DNA from: Manihot esculenta
Lineage: Eukaryota; Streptophyta; Magnoliopsida; Malpighiales; Euphorbiaceae
DNA: 64,000 nt
Direction: 5' to 3'
Assembly: GCF_001659605.2 (NCBI RefSeq)
Contig: NC_035162.2
Coordinates: 6,405,248 to 6,469,247 of the forward strand
A program made the translations under genes and the position numbers. Each line of letters starts with the position of its first letter. Positions within the stretch are counted from its first letter, which is position 1. The notes below the pieces were generated by a model. That model saw only the letters and a list, made by a program, of their open reading frames with translations. It was not told the DNA's origin and searched no databases. This document shows, one piece after another, positions 36,301 through 48,243 of this stretch.

Positions 36301-36412
36301 ATCCACAATTTGTACTTTATTTAGATGCTAAGCTAGTAAGCTGACATTGAAAGATGCATCATAGAGGATTCTTGCAGCAGCAAGCCCTGAAATTCCAGCA
36401 CCAATAACAATG
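33325..36412 (-). pseudogene. Polyamine oxidase pseudogene (peroxisomal PAO2/3/4 type)
   Basis: Exon-like blocks in minus-strand order: FAD-binding VIVIGAGISGLAAARIL (about 36412-36345); ESRDRLGGRIHT (about 36240-36117), where an extra T after the HT codons shifts the frame; [30 protein letters not shown] (about 35985-35870), ending with a one-base loss before WDQ; LSGGRGLMVQGY (about 35195-35100); a long block from RVTKICYG to FPDATEP (34360-33930); SRWGTDPNSLG (about 33640-33600), then another frame change; and the C-terminal GEAVSMDHQGSVYGAYSAGVMAAENC...ISKM (33550-33325). Family proteins are flavoenzymes of about 490 residues that oxidise spermine/spermidine in peroxisomes. Exons between blocks 2 and 3 are missing. 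Retained introns mean it arose by DNA duplication, not retroposition. Confidence 0.9.
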
Positions 36413-37873
36413 ACTGTATGTAGTGAACTGTTTTTCCTCTCAGTTTATGAAGCAAAAGTGCCTAGTCATAAGATCAAACAACTGGTAAAGATTCGGCGGT
36501 TTCAAACTGAAATTAGGTGCTTTATTAAAAACAGAGAAGATGAGAGACTGTTTCACATACGTATTCAATTTCATCTCTCTCTCAAAATCCAAAACAGACT
36601 TAAACTCATAACAGGGCACTTTACAGACAACCAGGATGTGTAGTGACAATAGCATCCTGACTATCTCCAACTAATTACTTTTCCTCAGGTATGAGTATTA
36701 ACTAAGAGAATATATGTCCAAAAGTTGAAATTGACACCAGTTCAAAATTTTCAGTTTTCACGCTTTTTCTTTTTCCTAGTTCCTACAAACGTCCAGATGT
36801 CCTTACCCGAAACAATTGTTCTATTATAAAGTGAAGAGTTGAAGCAACCACGATCAAAACCAGATTTTCCTACTAAGTCTTTTCTTGAACAACCAATAAA
36901 CTTCTTAAGCATTCATCTTTTTCAGCAAATGTACCAGCATACATGGGAGACATTCAAAGATTCAAGAAACAAGTCTAAAACATATCAACATAACCATGAG
37001 ACACAAACATGGAACACGCTTTAAGAGTTGAATTATCAAATAAACATGAGTCAGGACTGCGGATGTCTGACATAATCTAGACTACTACAACAATACTATT
37101 TGAATCCTGCATAATTCTCAAGATAAATGAAAAAAAGAGGATAAATAATAAAGGTGGCTATTCAATAAATGGATCCAACGGGCTCATTGGTTTGTGATGG
37201 GAGAACATTTAACAGTATTTGCTCTGCTAGTGCAAGACAATAGACCAGATAAAAATAAACCAAAAGGCGCCAGTATCTACTGTATCAGTTATTCAAAATA
37301 CCAAATTACACAAGGATTCATTGTTCCCCAATTAATGGATCCAATCTAAAGAAGAGAATGCTATACAAAGCTGGTCGGCATTATAGTCCTTACTCTTAAA
37401 GGGTAGCCATTTAGAGAAAGAGAAGTGGCTAAAAATTCCAGAGATGCCTATCATCGAGCAAAGCAAATGGATGGAAGTCTTTACAAAATAATAAAAAATA
37501 GATAAAGAATAAATTAAGACGCTAAAGAATGATCCATCCAAAAAGAGTTTAAAATTTAAAAAAAAAAAAAGTCTTACATTAAAATTATTAGTAAAGAAAT
37601 CAAATGCATCGCCAAATATTCTTGTTAATGTGATGTAGCTATAGTTTTTTGGGCCCTGTATTTAAAGTTCATACATGGCCTGTATGGGATCCTTAGATCC
37701 TCAAGTTGGAATGGGCCTTCACATCAATAAACTACTGTTGCCTTTGAGAATAGCCTAAAAAAATTGCAGTGGCCCCATTACTGATTACTCCGCGTTTCGA
37801 TTGGGACCGGAGCAAGCGGCCGGAAAGGAACCCGATATCCTAGGGACTGATCGTCACACAGTAGGGCTCAGAA
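36413..37873. other. Intergenic region between the PAO pseudogene and CTNNBL1
   Basis: Moderate composition, no gene recognised. Open frames here are short and lack known motifs. The last 150 bases (CCGCGTTTCGATTGGGACCGG at about 37790) are likely the CTNNBL1 promoter and leader; no clear TATA box is seen. Confidence 0.5.
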
Positions 37874-40800
37874 ATGGAAGTAGATAACGCTCGCAGCTAC
37901 AACACCAAACGCAAGCGCGGCGGCGACTCTCCGCCACTCCCTGCGTCCAACGGCAACCCATCTAACGATAACGATAGCGACAACTTCGATCTCTCCCTCT
38001 TGGAAGTCGCCGAGAAATCCCAAAAAGAAAGCGCTGTCGAAGTGTTGGACCTTCGTACTCTAAAGAAGCTTGTCCTCTCTTTCGAGCGCCGTTACAAAGA
38101 GAATATCGAGGCTCGCCTCAAGTATCCCGACCAGCCTGAACGCTTCGCCGACTCCGAGATCGAGCTCCATCAAGAGCTCCAAAAGCTCAAACTTCTCGCC
38201 GGAGGGCCCGAGCTTTACCCGGACCTCGTCAATCTTAACACTATTCCTTCTATACTTGGCCTCCTTTCTCATGATAACACTGATATAGCTATTGACGTGG
38301 TCCAGTTGCTCCAGGACCTCACCGACGAGGATGTTCTTGAGGATAACGATGAGCCTGCACGTGTCCTTGTTGATGCCCTTATAGAAAACAATGTATTGGA
38401 ATTGCTGGTTCAGAATCTGCAGAGACTATCAGACACGGACCCTGATGAGATGTCTGCTGTGTATAATTCACTTGCGACGATTGAGAATTTGATAGAGGTG
38501 AAGCCGGCGGTGGCGGAATTGGTGTGTGAAAGAACCAAGATACTAAGGTGGTTGTTGGGGAAGATAAAGGTGAGGGAGTTCGATAGCAACAAGCAGTATG
38601 CCTCGGAGATATTGGCCATTTTATTGCAGAACAGCACTGCCAACCAGAAGAGATTGGGGCAGATGAATGGTGTGGATGTGGTTTTGCAGGCTGTGGCGAT
38701 GTACAAGTCCAAGGACCCCAAGAGCTCCGATGAGGAGGAAATGGTAGAGAATCTCTTTGATTGTTTATGTTGCTTGTTGATGCCATTGGAGAACAAAGAG
38801 AGGTTTGTAAAGGCTGAGGGTGTGGAGTTGATGATTATTATTATGAAGCAGAAGAAATCTGCTTATGGGTCTGCCATAAGGGCGCTTGATTTTGCTATGA
38901 CCAAGTACCCGCCAGCATGTGAACGGTTTGTAGATGTATTGGGTTTGAAGACAGCGTTTGCCGCTTTCATGGGTAAGGCAAGTTTCTCCAGCTTTGCTGC
39001 TTTTCTTTCCACAAATTTTTAGTAGCATTCTTTCTTTTCTTTTTACCCCTTCAATGCTAATTCTTACATGCATTTTACTTATTTTAAGGCTTAAATTTTT
39101 CCCAGACAAGTGTGTAACATGTCACCTTGTAATTAAGGACAGGGACAGGGATAGTTCAATAAGCATGATACTTTAATTTCCATTATTTAGTTCATGGAAA
39201 GTTCATGGAAAGTTTGAGCTCCTAGTAACAATTTAGAACCTTTTGTAATTTCTGGTTATTCGCTTTCTTGCGTTTTGTGAATTTATTAGGAAATGGGGAT
39301 TAGAGTCAAAGAAACTCTTATCTGGTGCATTTCTCCATGGAAAATTTGTCTATGTTGTATTAGTTTCTATCACTTCCGAAAAGCCACAAACGTCCCTCAT
39401 CTCTCATGCTGGCATTTTTTATTGTTAATTTGTTATTCATGGCAAATTCTGAGTACCTCTTCGGCTCTTCCACTGCATAATGCTATAAAGAAATGGATAT
39501 GTTATTTTAAAGGCCCTTTGTTCTCTTTGAGTCTTCTTAGATGCTGATAAAACTTACCTGTTTTCACCTTCTATCTTTTAGATCCCCATGAGCAAGAAGA
39601 ACAAGAAAGAACGGTACCAAGAGGAGTTAGAAGAACGCATTGTATCCCTAATTGCATCATTATTTGGTAAGCAGGCAAGTTAAACACTTTTAAGCACTAT
39701 GTGTTGGTGCATGAATTAATTAGAAGCAGCCCTGCCTTTGCAGTTCCTCCCTAGAAAAAAAAAGAAGTTGAGGAAGGGAGAGAAGGGGAGGGGGGGAAGG
39801 TCGGTAAAAAGAAAACAAGGAAAGGAAAAGTAGCAAATGGTTTCAACTGTATACTTGCTAGTTGCTACTTAATTGACGTTTGGCTGGTGTGCTTTCGGAG
39901 TTGTTCATCAATTGTGACCTTGTCTTTCTTGAAGTCACTGTTATCTCAGGTCCGCAATTGATGAAATTGAGGCAACATTATAATTGTAATTATTATCCAT
40001 TTTGTCACTATTTTTAATAAAGGAATGTACTTAATGGCCTTTGTTGGAAGGGTTGAAAATGAAATTATCAAAATCAGTCTGAATGGTTTTGACATTATAA
40101 GTTTTAGTTTATATTTGACAATTTAATTCTTTTCTTTTTATATCATGCTTGATTTGCAAACTATAACCATGTGCCATTACATTTGATTTTCCATGAATTG
40201 CTAGTGAGGGCAGTGGCTGTAACTGTACTGGAAGCATACTGTTGGGTCTAATAGTAAATAGCTAAATCCACAAAATGATATTGCATTATGCAAACAGCAA
40301 CATATTCTTTCCTAGAATGTTAACTATACTGTGTGTTTCCCCATCATGATTTGTCAACTGATATTGCTTAAAATTTTTTCCTTTTCTAGGTGGAATTTTG
40401 AGAGGTTCTAGAAGGGAAAGATTGCTAAGTAAATTTGTGGAAAATGAATGTGAGAAGATAGACCGTCTTATGGAGTTGTATATCAGGTAATGATCCCACT
40501 TGTTTCTTTTCCTTTTCAACAATACTAATACTGGAGGCAGATATAGTTTGGATTTCTAGGATTAAATTATATAATTTCCACCTTTCTTTCATCTTCTACT
40601 CTTTGTAGAACTGATGAACTGTAAGATGTTCTGGCTTCTACCTCACTACTTCTGCATGTAAAGCAACATGGGTTCTTGGGTAAATTCCCTTTAAATAGAT
40701 TCATGCCACTAACATTGAGTAACCTTGACCAGATATTCAGATAGAGTAAAAGTAGAGACTGAACGGATGAACCAGCTTGAACTTGAAGATTTAGAGGTAT

Positions 40801-43055
40801 TTGCTTTCCTATTTTTTCCATCTCATGTATGTATTTTTCTTTGAAAATATATATTATAAAATACTGAGAATTTTGCAGATGGATGAAGAGGAAAGATACA
40901 ATCGTAGACTGGAATCTGGGCTCTATACTCTTCAGGTCAGGTTTTGTACTGCTGATTTCCTGTCGGGTTTTGCCATTAAATTAGTTAGTATATAAGTGGA
41001 TTTGTTTGTGTTGCAGACTGTATAATGCAGTTCTACAAAGTTACTTGAAATAAATTACATCAACCACAATGTAGCTTCACATCGTTGTCAACTTTCAATG
41101 ATTAAAGCATTGATGTTGTTCTTCTTGGAGTTTGGACCCTGGTAGTAATAGTGCAGCAAATCCCATACCGCTTAAAACATTCCCAAACACCAGGAGAAGA
41201 TGACCTTACTCTAGTTCTTGAAACCTAAAATCTTAACTACGAGAATAGAATTTATAATCCCATTTATATATGATTCTAAAATGAGATATCACTAGATCAA
41301 CTTGTAGCTTAAGAACATAATCTGAATTGAATTTAAGAGAAAAAGAAAAGAAAAGAAAAAACTAAGTGCATTAAGTGTTATCCAGTTATTGATTTGACTA
41401 AAGAACAGTCAAAGGAGCTTGTCAACTTGTAAAGCTCAAGCATGAGGTGCCAAAGTGAGTGCCTAGTGAAATTAACATTTTGGTTTGTAAGAATTTTGAC
41501 ATCTTATGCTTGTGAGGTACTAAAGGCACAAGTTCTGGAAGGTGCTAAAATTTGGCATCTTTGCTTGTGACGCACTAAAGAGAAGTGCTAAGTACTGCTT
41601 AAGTACTTTGTCACCTTTCTTTCCTTTGATTTCACTGGTAGGATCCTGAATCCTTCTATGCAAATGTACCTTTGGTTAAACTACTCATTTGTCATTATTA
41701 AATCCTAGATCATACTGCTCTTCCTCAAAACCATAAATCAATGAATATTTCATGTTAACTCGGAGAAGTGAAGCTGATGGGACTTTATTTTGATATAAAA
41801 TTCAAACATTTGGTTTTCAAGTACTTTTATGCTATTGGATTTTTTTGTTTAAATTTCTAACATTGGTTTGCATAAATCTGCAGTTGATAGCAGTTATACT
41901 GGGTCATCTTTGGTGCTCTGAGTAAGTGTGCCACCAGTTATAATTATCATTGCCTACTCATCAGAGAAGTTCTATATGTAAATTTGTCTTTTGGTCATCA
42001 TTCTTTCATTTGATTTGGATTTTGTGAAGGCACTCCCGAATGAGAGCAAGAATTGAACTACTACTGAAGCAGCATAAGCTTACTAGGGAGGATGTTAAGG
42101 ATATACTTCAGGTATGTTCTATGAAAGTCCAGCTTTAATCTCTAGAGTTCCCAATCTTTTATCTTTGACATGTACCATGCATTTATTTTTCATAAAATAT
42201 TATTTTGCTTCTTGGGCGAATATGGATGGTACCCATGCTTTTGTAAGCTCATTGTGCCTATCAATGGCAGGCTTAAGCTATAATCACTAGACTTCCCACT
42301 CTTTTATCTTTGACATATACCATGCTTTTATTTTTCATAAAATATTTTTTTGCTTCTTTGAATGAATATGAATGGTAGCCATGCTTTGTTGAGCTCATTG
42401 TGCCTATCAGGTTGGTTGAAGTCTAAGGATGACTCCCTGGGCACTAGTCTGGCTGTCAGTTTTGTTGTTTGTGAGACCACTTGATTTGTCTAGCACATAT
42501 AGATTAGCCTCATATTGTGCGTTCTTTCATTTGCAATTGTACAATCATTGGTAAATTAATGTGAACTAGTACTGAATCAGTTATAATTTTTCATTTTATG
42601 ATTGTGATGGACAGCTAGAATTTCCTTGCCAAAGTACTAGTACTAGATGATGGCCTATAGATTTCTATATGCTGGTTCAGGTGTGTAAGATTTGGACTAC
42701 ACTAAAGCCATCTGGACCAACTTGGTCATCATCTAATAGGCCTGTTCATCTCTTTGAAATTCCCTCTTATATGTGGTCAACAGATGCAATGTGAAAAGGA
42801 ATTTCATAGGTTTAGGCTTTTAGGAAGATCAAATTTTCAATTCATAAAATATATTGGTGGGATACCCCTTTTTTTCTTGCGTGTTTTTGTATGTAAATGG
42901 GCTATGATGACAATGAAAATCAATGGTTGTTTTACTTGTTCATTTGCTTCCTGTTAACTCGATAGGAATATCATGACAACATTGGTGATCTGGATGGACC
43001 TGAGGAGAAAGAGCGAGCACAGTCAAGGATTCAGAAATTTATCTCGGCATTTTAA
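37874..43055 (+). CDS. CTNNBL1: Beta-catenin-like protein 1 (spliceosome-associated armadillo protein)
   Basis: Eight exons: 37874-38977, 39582-39666, 40390-40486, 40733-40796, 40879-40935, 41884-41921, 42030-42111 and 42966-43055, giving 538 residues in consistent phase (human protein about 563). The N-terminus has a basic nuclear-localisation-type patch KRKR (12-15). The body is armadillo-like helical repeats with the family segments YPDLVNLNTIPSILGLL and LDFAMTKYPPACERFVDVLGL. The C-terminus contains RLLSKFVENECEKIDRLMELYIRY and EYHDNIGDLDGPEE. CTNNBL1 binds the Prp19/CDC5L (NTC) complex in the nucleus and acts in pre-mRNA splicing. Intron 1 uses a GC donor (GGTAAG|GCAAGT at 38978), the commonest non-GT type. 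An alternative GT donor four bases into GGTAAG would change the junction residues. Confidence 0.95.
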
Positions 43056-45212
43056 TATTTTGATGCTTTGTTAGAGGCATAGATGTTTTGGTAAGGTTAA
43101 GTGTTGCGATATTGCAAGTGTCATGCTTATTCAATTAAGCCTTTGATGTTGAAGTACTTGTACCATAAGCAGTGAAATGGGAAAAACCTTTCTGAAAAGT
43201 TGATGTTCAATATGAAAGTTAAAATCTTATATGGGAAGAATTTTTTAGCCCCGGGGGATATAGAACCCAACCCCTTCAGGGCAGCAACGCACTGCGCACG
43301 CTCCCATGTGCTACTGTATTGTGCGTAACTTACTGATGAAACTAAGACCTTGAGGAAGCAAGCTTAAAGACAACCTCGTTTGAAATTAGGCTGTGTTCTT
43401 TCGGATGCAATCTTCCCTTCTTTTTCCTCTCTCTTTGGAAAATTTGCAATTATGTTATGAACTTCTGATAGATACTATTGAAATCAAGCTGTTTGATACA
43501 TGTTCAATTAATCGGCCATGTACAACAATTTTAAAAAGATAGAATATTTACCTCATCAGCCATCTTGAATCCTTATTACTTAGGCTTTTGCTCTACGCTT
43601 GTGTTATATCTGGTATACAATACAATTAACCTTTCTATTAAATGTTAATTGAAGTTTTGATTTCATAATATTTTATTACGGTGCACCAAACATAGTTTTA
43701 ATACATATTAATTTATTTTTAATCTTTTAAAAATGATATCATTTAAATTCCGTTAGAAATTTTCATTAATATTGTTTGGTTAGACGAAATAAAAAAAAAA
43801 TAAATTAAAAAATTAAAAATTTTATTAAAATTATTCAAAAGTTGAAAAATGAGTTTATAAAATTTTAATATATGAAAATATTTAAAATATTTAAAAAAAT
43901 AATTAAAATGTAAAAATCAAGTTGGGTATAAATTTAAAGTAAAATTTAAAATTAATTATTTTATGTTATCTTGATGAATTTTTCCGTAATCACCATGCAA
44001 GTTTCCCTTCTTATTTTGTTTTCCTTTTAAAAGCGATGAGAATGAAACAATTAATAAACTGAAATCAAACGTTGTACATGCTGGTTGTATATGAGCAGAG
44101 TCAAAAGCAGTTGATCCATCCATTAGACAGAATGATGGAAAGGATCAGCTCCACAGGTACTTACTCTATGAACATTAGATGAGTTTACTGGCTATCTCAT
44201 TGGAACAACAAAATCCCTGCTATTTGTAGATATATAATAATAATAATAATAATAATAAAGATTACCATCAATCGCTTTTCATTCTACATTTAACAAGATA
44301 TAATGTGATATAGGTTTTTTTTTCTCTAATTAGGGGTAAATGGTAAACGGATTGATAGAGTTGAATCCATTACCTCCTAATTCAACTTTAATATTAGTTA
44401 CCGTCATATTAACCCATCACTTATAAATGTGTTATTTGTACGAATCTCCCCAACCTGCAACAGTTTAAAAAAATGAAAGGCCGGCTCGGCCCACTAACAA
44501 ATCAGGCCAGCACTTCAGAAGCCTCCTGAGCCCCTGGCGTCATTCATGTGACTCTGCCTTGTGTGGACGTTGAGACCAGTTTACGTGAATGTCTTCTGCG
44601 TTGCATGAGCGGCATCGCGAGTTCTCCAGTTCCTCCACTATCTGGCTGGTTGCTGCTATCTTTACCCCAAAGATAGCCGAGTAATTTATGTAATAGGTAA
44701 ACGGTGACAGTCTTAAATCTAGATTTAAGGCAGAATTAATATGACAACTGTACATATCACCTAATAGTTTGGAGAATAATTACTATAAATATCATGCATA
44801 AATCTATCAGTGCATTTACTTATTAATTACCATTTTTAAATCAAATTTATCAATTGATTTATTCTTCTGACCAATTCAATTTGATAAAAATCAATTAAAT
44901 AATTTCCTAAAAAAATAAAAATAATGCTTTCTAAGATTTAAAAAAATAAAATAAAAACCTAAAGATTAAACCAAATGAGATCAAGTTTGATCATTTGATT
45001 CATATTATAAAGTCGAACGACATACATAAAAACACACACAGACACAAATACACAACACAATCAAACATACTAAATTAAAAACACTTAAACTGGTCTGGCA
45101 GTTTGTTGCATAACTTAGAGGTCCCTGCAGCAACTGCATGCACACTAGGGCTGAAAAGAAAACCATAGTTGAGAGAGTACCCTCATCACACTTGAACTAA
45201 ACTTCCAGAGAT
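43056..45212. other. Intergenic region between two convergent genes
   Basis: It holds the CTNNBL1 3' UTR, AT-rich sequence, a (TAA)n microsatellite (about 44234-44258) and a GC-richer patch at 44460-44700 that includes short open frames with no recognised motif. Confidence 0.55.
44234..44258. repeat. (TAA)n microsatellite
   Basis: About eight TAA units in intergenic DNA. Confidence 0.9.
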
Positions 45213-48200
45213 TCATATCCCTGAGGTCCTTGGCCTCTTATTTGCCCGTCCAGGGTTTGCACTGAAACCTTCCTGATATAAATTTCTGAGACGTTCCTGA
45301 TACAAATTTCTGAAAGTTTCCTGATACAAATTCCTGGACCTTTCCTGATAAAAATTTCTGGGAACCTGACTGTAGGGAGAGAAGCTGCCTCTAGTATAAC
45401 CCAGACTTGGAGAAGGTGGAAACGGTGCAGCTGGAAACGATACAGTAGGTTGTCTGTAAGCGTCCATTCCATAATATGTGTTGTATGAATTTATCAGGTT
45501 TTGGTATAGAGTTGGAACTCTTCCCATGGTATTGAAGTCATGTCCATAGTAACTTCCACTGCCTATGGTTGCACCTCCATATCCATAGTATGGATAAGAA
45601 AGCATCCTCTGTGCATTTCTCAGTGAATTGTTCAAATAGTTAGTTTGTGCCTCCTGAAACCTTGTAGAAATGTTCGCAGGCTGCACAAAAGTGAAAAGTA
45701 GATCAACTCTTCCAAGTTATTACCAAATTCAATTCATATAACTGAGTCCCACTTTCTTACAAGCAACAATGCTCAGAACTGAAGACTAACATGATAATAA
45801 ATCATGTTGGTTTAATTATGAACAAACCCAGAAATGATTCTCACAGTTAGAGAAAGAATTAACGTTACCTCCACTGGCGCATACAGACTACTCGCACTTC
45901 CCTCACCAACTTTTGATTTGCCCTTGTTATTGTCGTATGAGGATCTGCAATACGCAACAGCACAAAAGTTGCACATGTAAGATTGATTGCAACCTCAAGA
46001 TAAATTTTTTTCAATGCAAAGTATGTGTGTTTATGTAAATAAATCAGTAAATATCTTACAGATTTTCTCCAAGTGATGACGAGCCCAAGGAGCTGCTTGA
46101 GCCTTGTGGGACTTGAGAACCTAAGGAACTTTGAACTAGTGGAATTCACAGTGAAACAAATTAAATGTATCAGAAGGTTCTAAAAGCTTTTGTTTAACCC
46201 ATCAATGTGCACTTCTCCCTCTATACATTATAAATCTTATAGTTTCTCTCAATCAGTCATTATATTGCATTCAAAGAAATTAGAAAAATTAACTATTTTT
46301 TTCCTTTCAGCATATGTGATTGTTCATTCGGAAGGTTCTCTCACACGAATATTATCAACCAGAAACTCACCGTTTTGGTTCATCTCACACCACTGGCTCA
46401 CTGAATCTGGATTTTGCCTGTACTTCTGCAATATTTCACATAAATAAAGTTAGTTACTCATAGTAAATGCCAGTCTTCCTTCTGTTTAGAGCTGTTACTC
46501 AGAAAAGGAAAAGAAAAAAAGCTTCTAAAATGGAAACAATATTCATGTGAAGAATAGTTGAAACAGACCTGGAGGTGGCTCTTCACATGGTAAAGAGTTA
46601 AACCCTCAACCTTCATTGAGTTTAGAATATCCTTTGGACATGCTTCTGTTAATATGAGTTACCAGTCATGACATGGAGAATAAACATGTAAGATAATGAA
46701 TGTCAATATGCTTCATATAATCACAAGGTGAGCTAGTGAATGGCAAGTCATGCAGTCAGTCGTAATTACTTTGGTTTTTGAAATAACAGACTATAAACTG
46801 CAATTTTTTATAATTAATTTAATTCTCAAAAAAGGAAGCTTTTGGTGTGGATTGCACAAATGACGGCACCCTAAGAAAATAAACAAACAATAGCAACATT
46901 TAATACCCAATTTGTGGAAGACAATGATATGAACTCTAGAATGACATGAAGCAAAACTGTTAAGCTAAATTCGATTATGGGAATATATAAAATAAAATAT
47001 ACTAAACACGCATTCCACGTGTCGATAACTAAATTAATAATAAAATATTAAAATTATCATATTTTCAATATAAATTAAAAACGTGTATAATATAATAAAA
47101 AACGACAAATACACATAATAAATATTATATAAGCATCTTTTTAATTAACGAACTTCTTATAACGAAATATATAAAAAGAAAAAATAATTAAATATAAAAA
47201 AATTATATCAATTTTGTATGGATCGAAAACGATAAATTTATCGATGGAAAATGATAAATTTACTCAATCTATATCAAAAATATTCCTAAGATCTACAGAA
47301 TTATAGGATCCATAAATTTAAAGCTAAGACTGTAACACAATCTAAATAAAAAAAATAAAAAACACCCAAAAACTTGATTGCATTAGCCAGCTACTTAACA
47401 TTCCCTAAATAACATTTCCTTGTTATAAAGATGAAAAAAGAAAATACTTTTTCCCCTTAAAAGCAACGAAATTATAATTAGATTAATAACCAAATGAGCT
47501 TGATTAAAACAAATATAATTTATGAACTCAATCTAATTTTTAAACCAAGAAATAAAGCAGTCACTCAGATATGAAAATGGTTACTAACTTTTCGGTCCAC
47601 CAAGGTCATTGACAGCCTTAAGAAAACATTGATGGAGTTCAAAGGTCCAGCGAAGACGAGGTTTTAGATCAGTAGTGAATAAAACAGAAGGTGGCTGAAG
47701 CTCCTGGCTTTGGTCGTCTCCCATCTCCTCAAAAGGAAAATCGTAGTCGACATTGGCCATGTCAAGGGTTGGGGTCACCACCTCCGTTTCCTTATATGGA
47801 CCAACATGATCGAGAACAAAGTTATGAGATGGGGTTTCATCCACCACCACCCCCTTCCCTTTATCATCAGATGAAAAAAATTGATCATAGCCAAAGTTAA
47901 AAGGAGGGTTTTCCCCAGAAGAAAAACCATGGCTACGAACCATGTTAGGAGTTGAATCCATCACCGTCATTTCACTATGGACATGGTCATAAGCCATGTT
48001 AGTATTCCGGGTGACGATGATATCGTGGAGTGCAAGAAATACATCGTCATTGTCCAATTCATGCAGTGAAATGAACTTGAGTTCAGGATCATTTTCGAGT
48101 TGGAGCTGGCGCTCAAACTCACTGGAGAAACCAAGATCAGTTAAACTGGTTGGCACTCCTTTTACATTTTCAGAGCCATCTACGCCTGGTTGGGCGTTGG

Positions 48201-48243
48201 CGGCCGGAACATCCCCAACATCTCCTGATGGAAAGACGTTCAT
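45213..48243 (-). CDS. GARP/G2-like MYB transcription factor
   Basis: Six exons on the minus strand: 48243-47589, 46645-46569, 46425-46371, 46135-46060, 45944-45869 and 45680-45213, summing to 468 residues in phase. The single MYB-like GARP DNA-binding domain (about 193-250) is spread over exons 1-3: KPRLRWTFELHQCFLKAVNDLGG, then ACPKDILNSMKVEGLTLYHVKSHLQ, then KYRQNP. This matches the RWT..LH..F..AV..LGG / VKSHLQKYR pattern of PHR-like and other G2-like factors. There is no response-regulator receiver domain before it, and I see no clear MYB-CC coiled coil after it. The N-terminus is acidic, the C-terminus Tyr/Pro/Ser-rich and ends with four copies of an eight-residue RNLYQE repeat. Expected nuclear. 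The subfamily is not certain and the target genes are unknown. Confidence 0.87.
45272..45367 (-). repeat. In-frame 24-bp tandem repeat (four units) in the GARP gene
   Basis: Four adjacent 24-bp units encode RNFYQERS, RNLYQETF, RNLYQERL and RNLYQEGF near the C-terminus of the transcription factor. Units differ at only a few positions each. Confidence 0.95.

Noticed and set aside
38379..38796. Antisense frames of 128-135 residues opposite CTNNBL1 exon 1
   Set aside because: Shadows of a conserved GC-richer exon on the other strand.
44540..44755. 71-residue minus-strand frame in a GC-richer patch
   Set aside because: No recognised domain or flanking exons; insufficient support for a gene.
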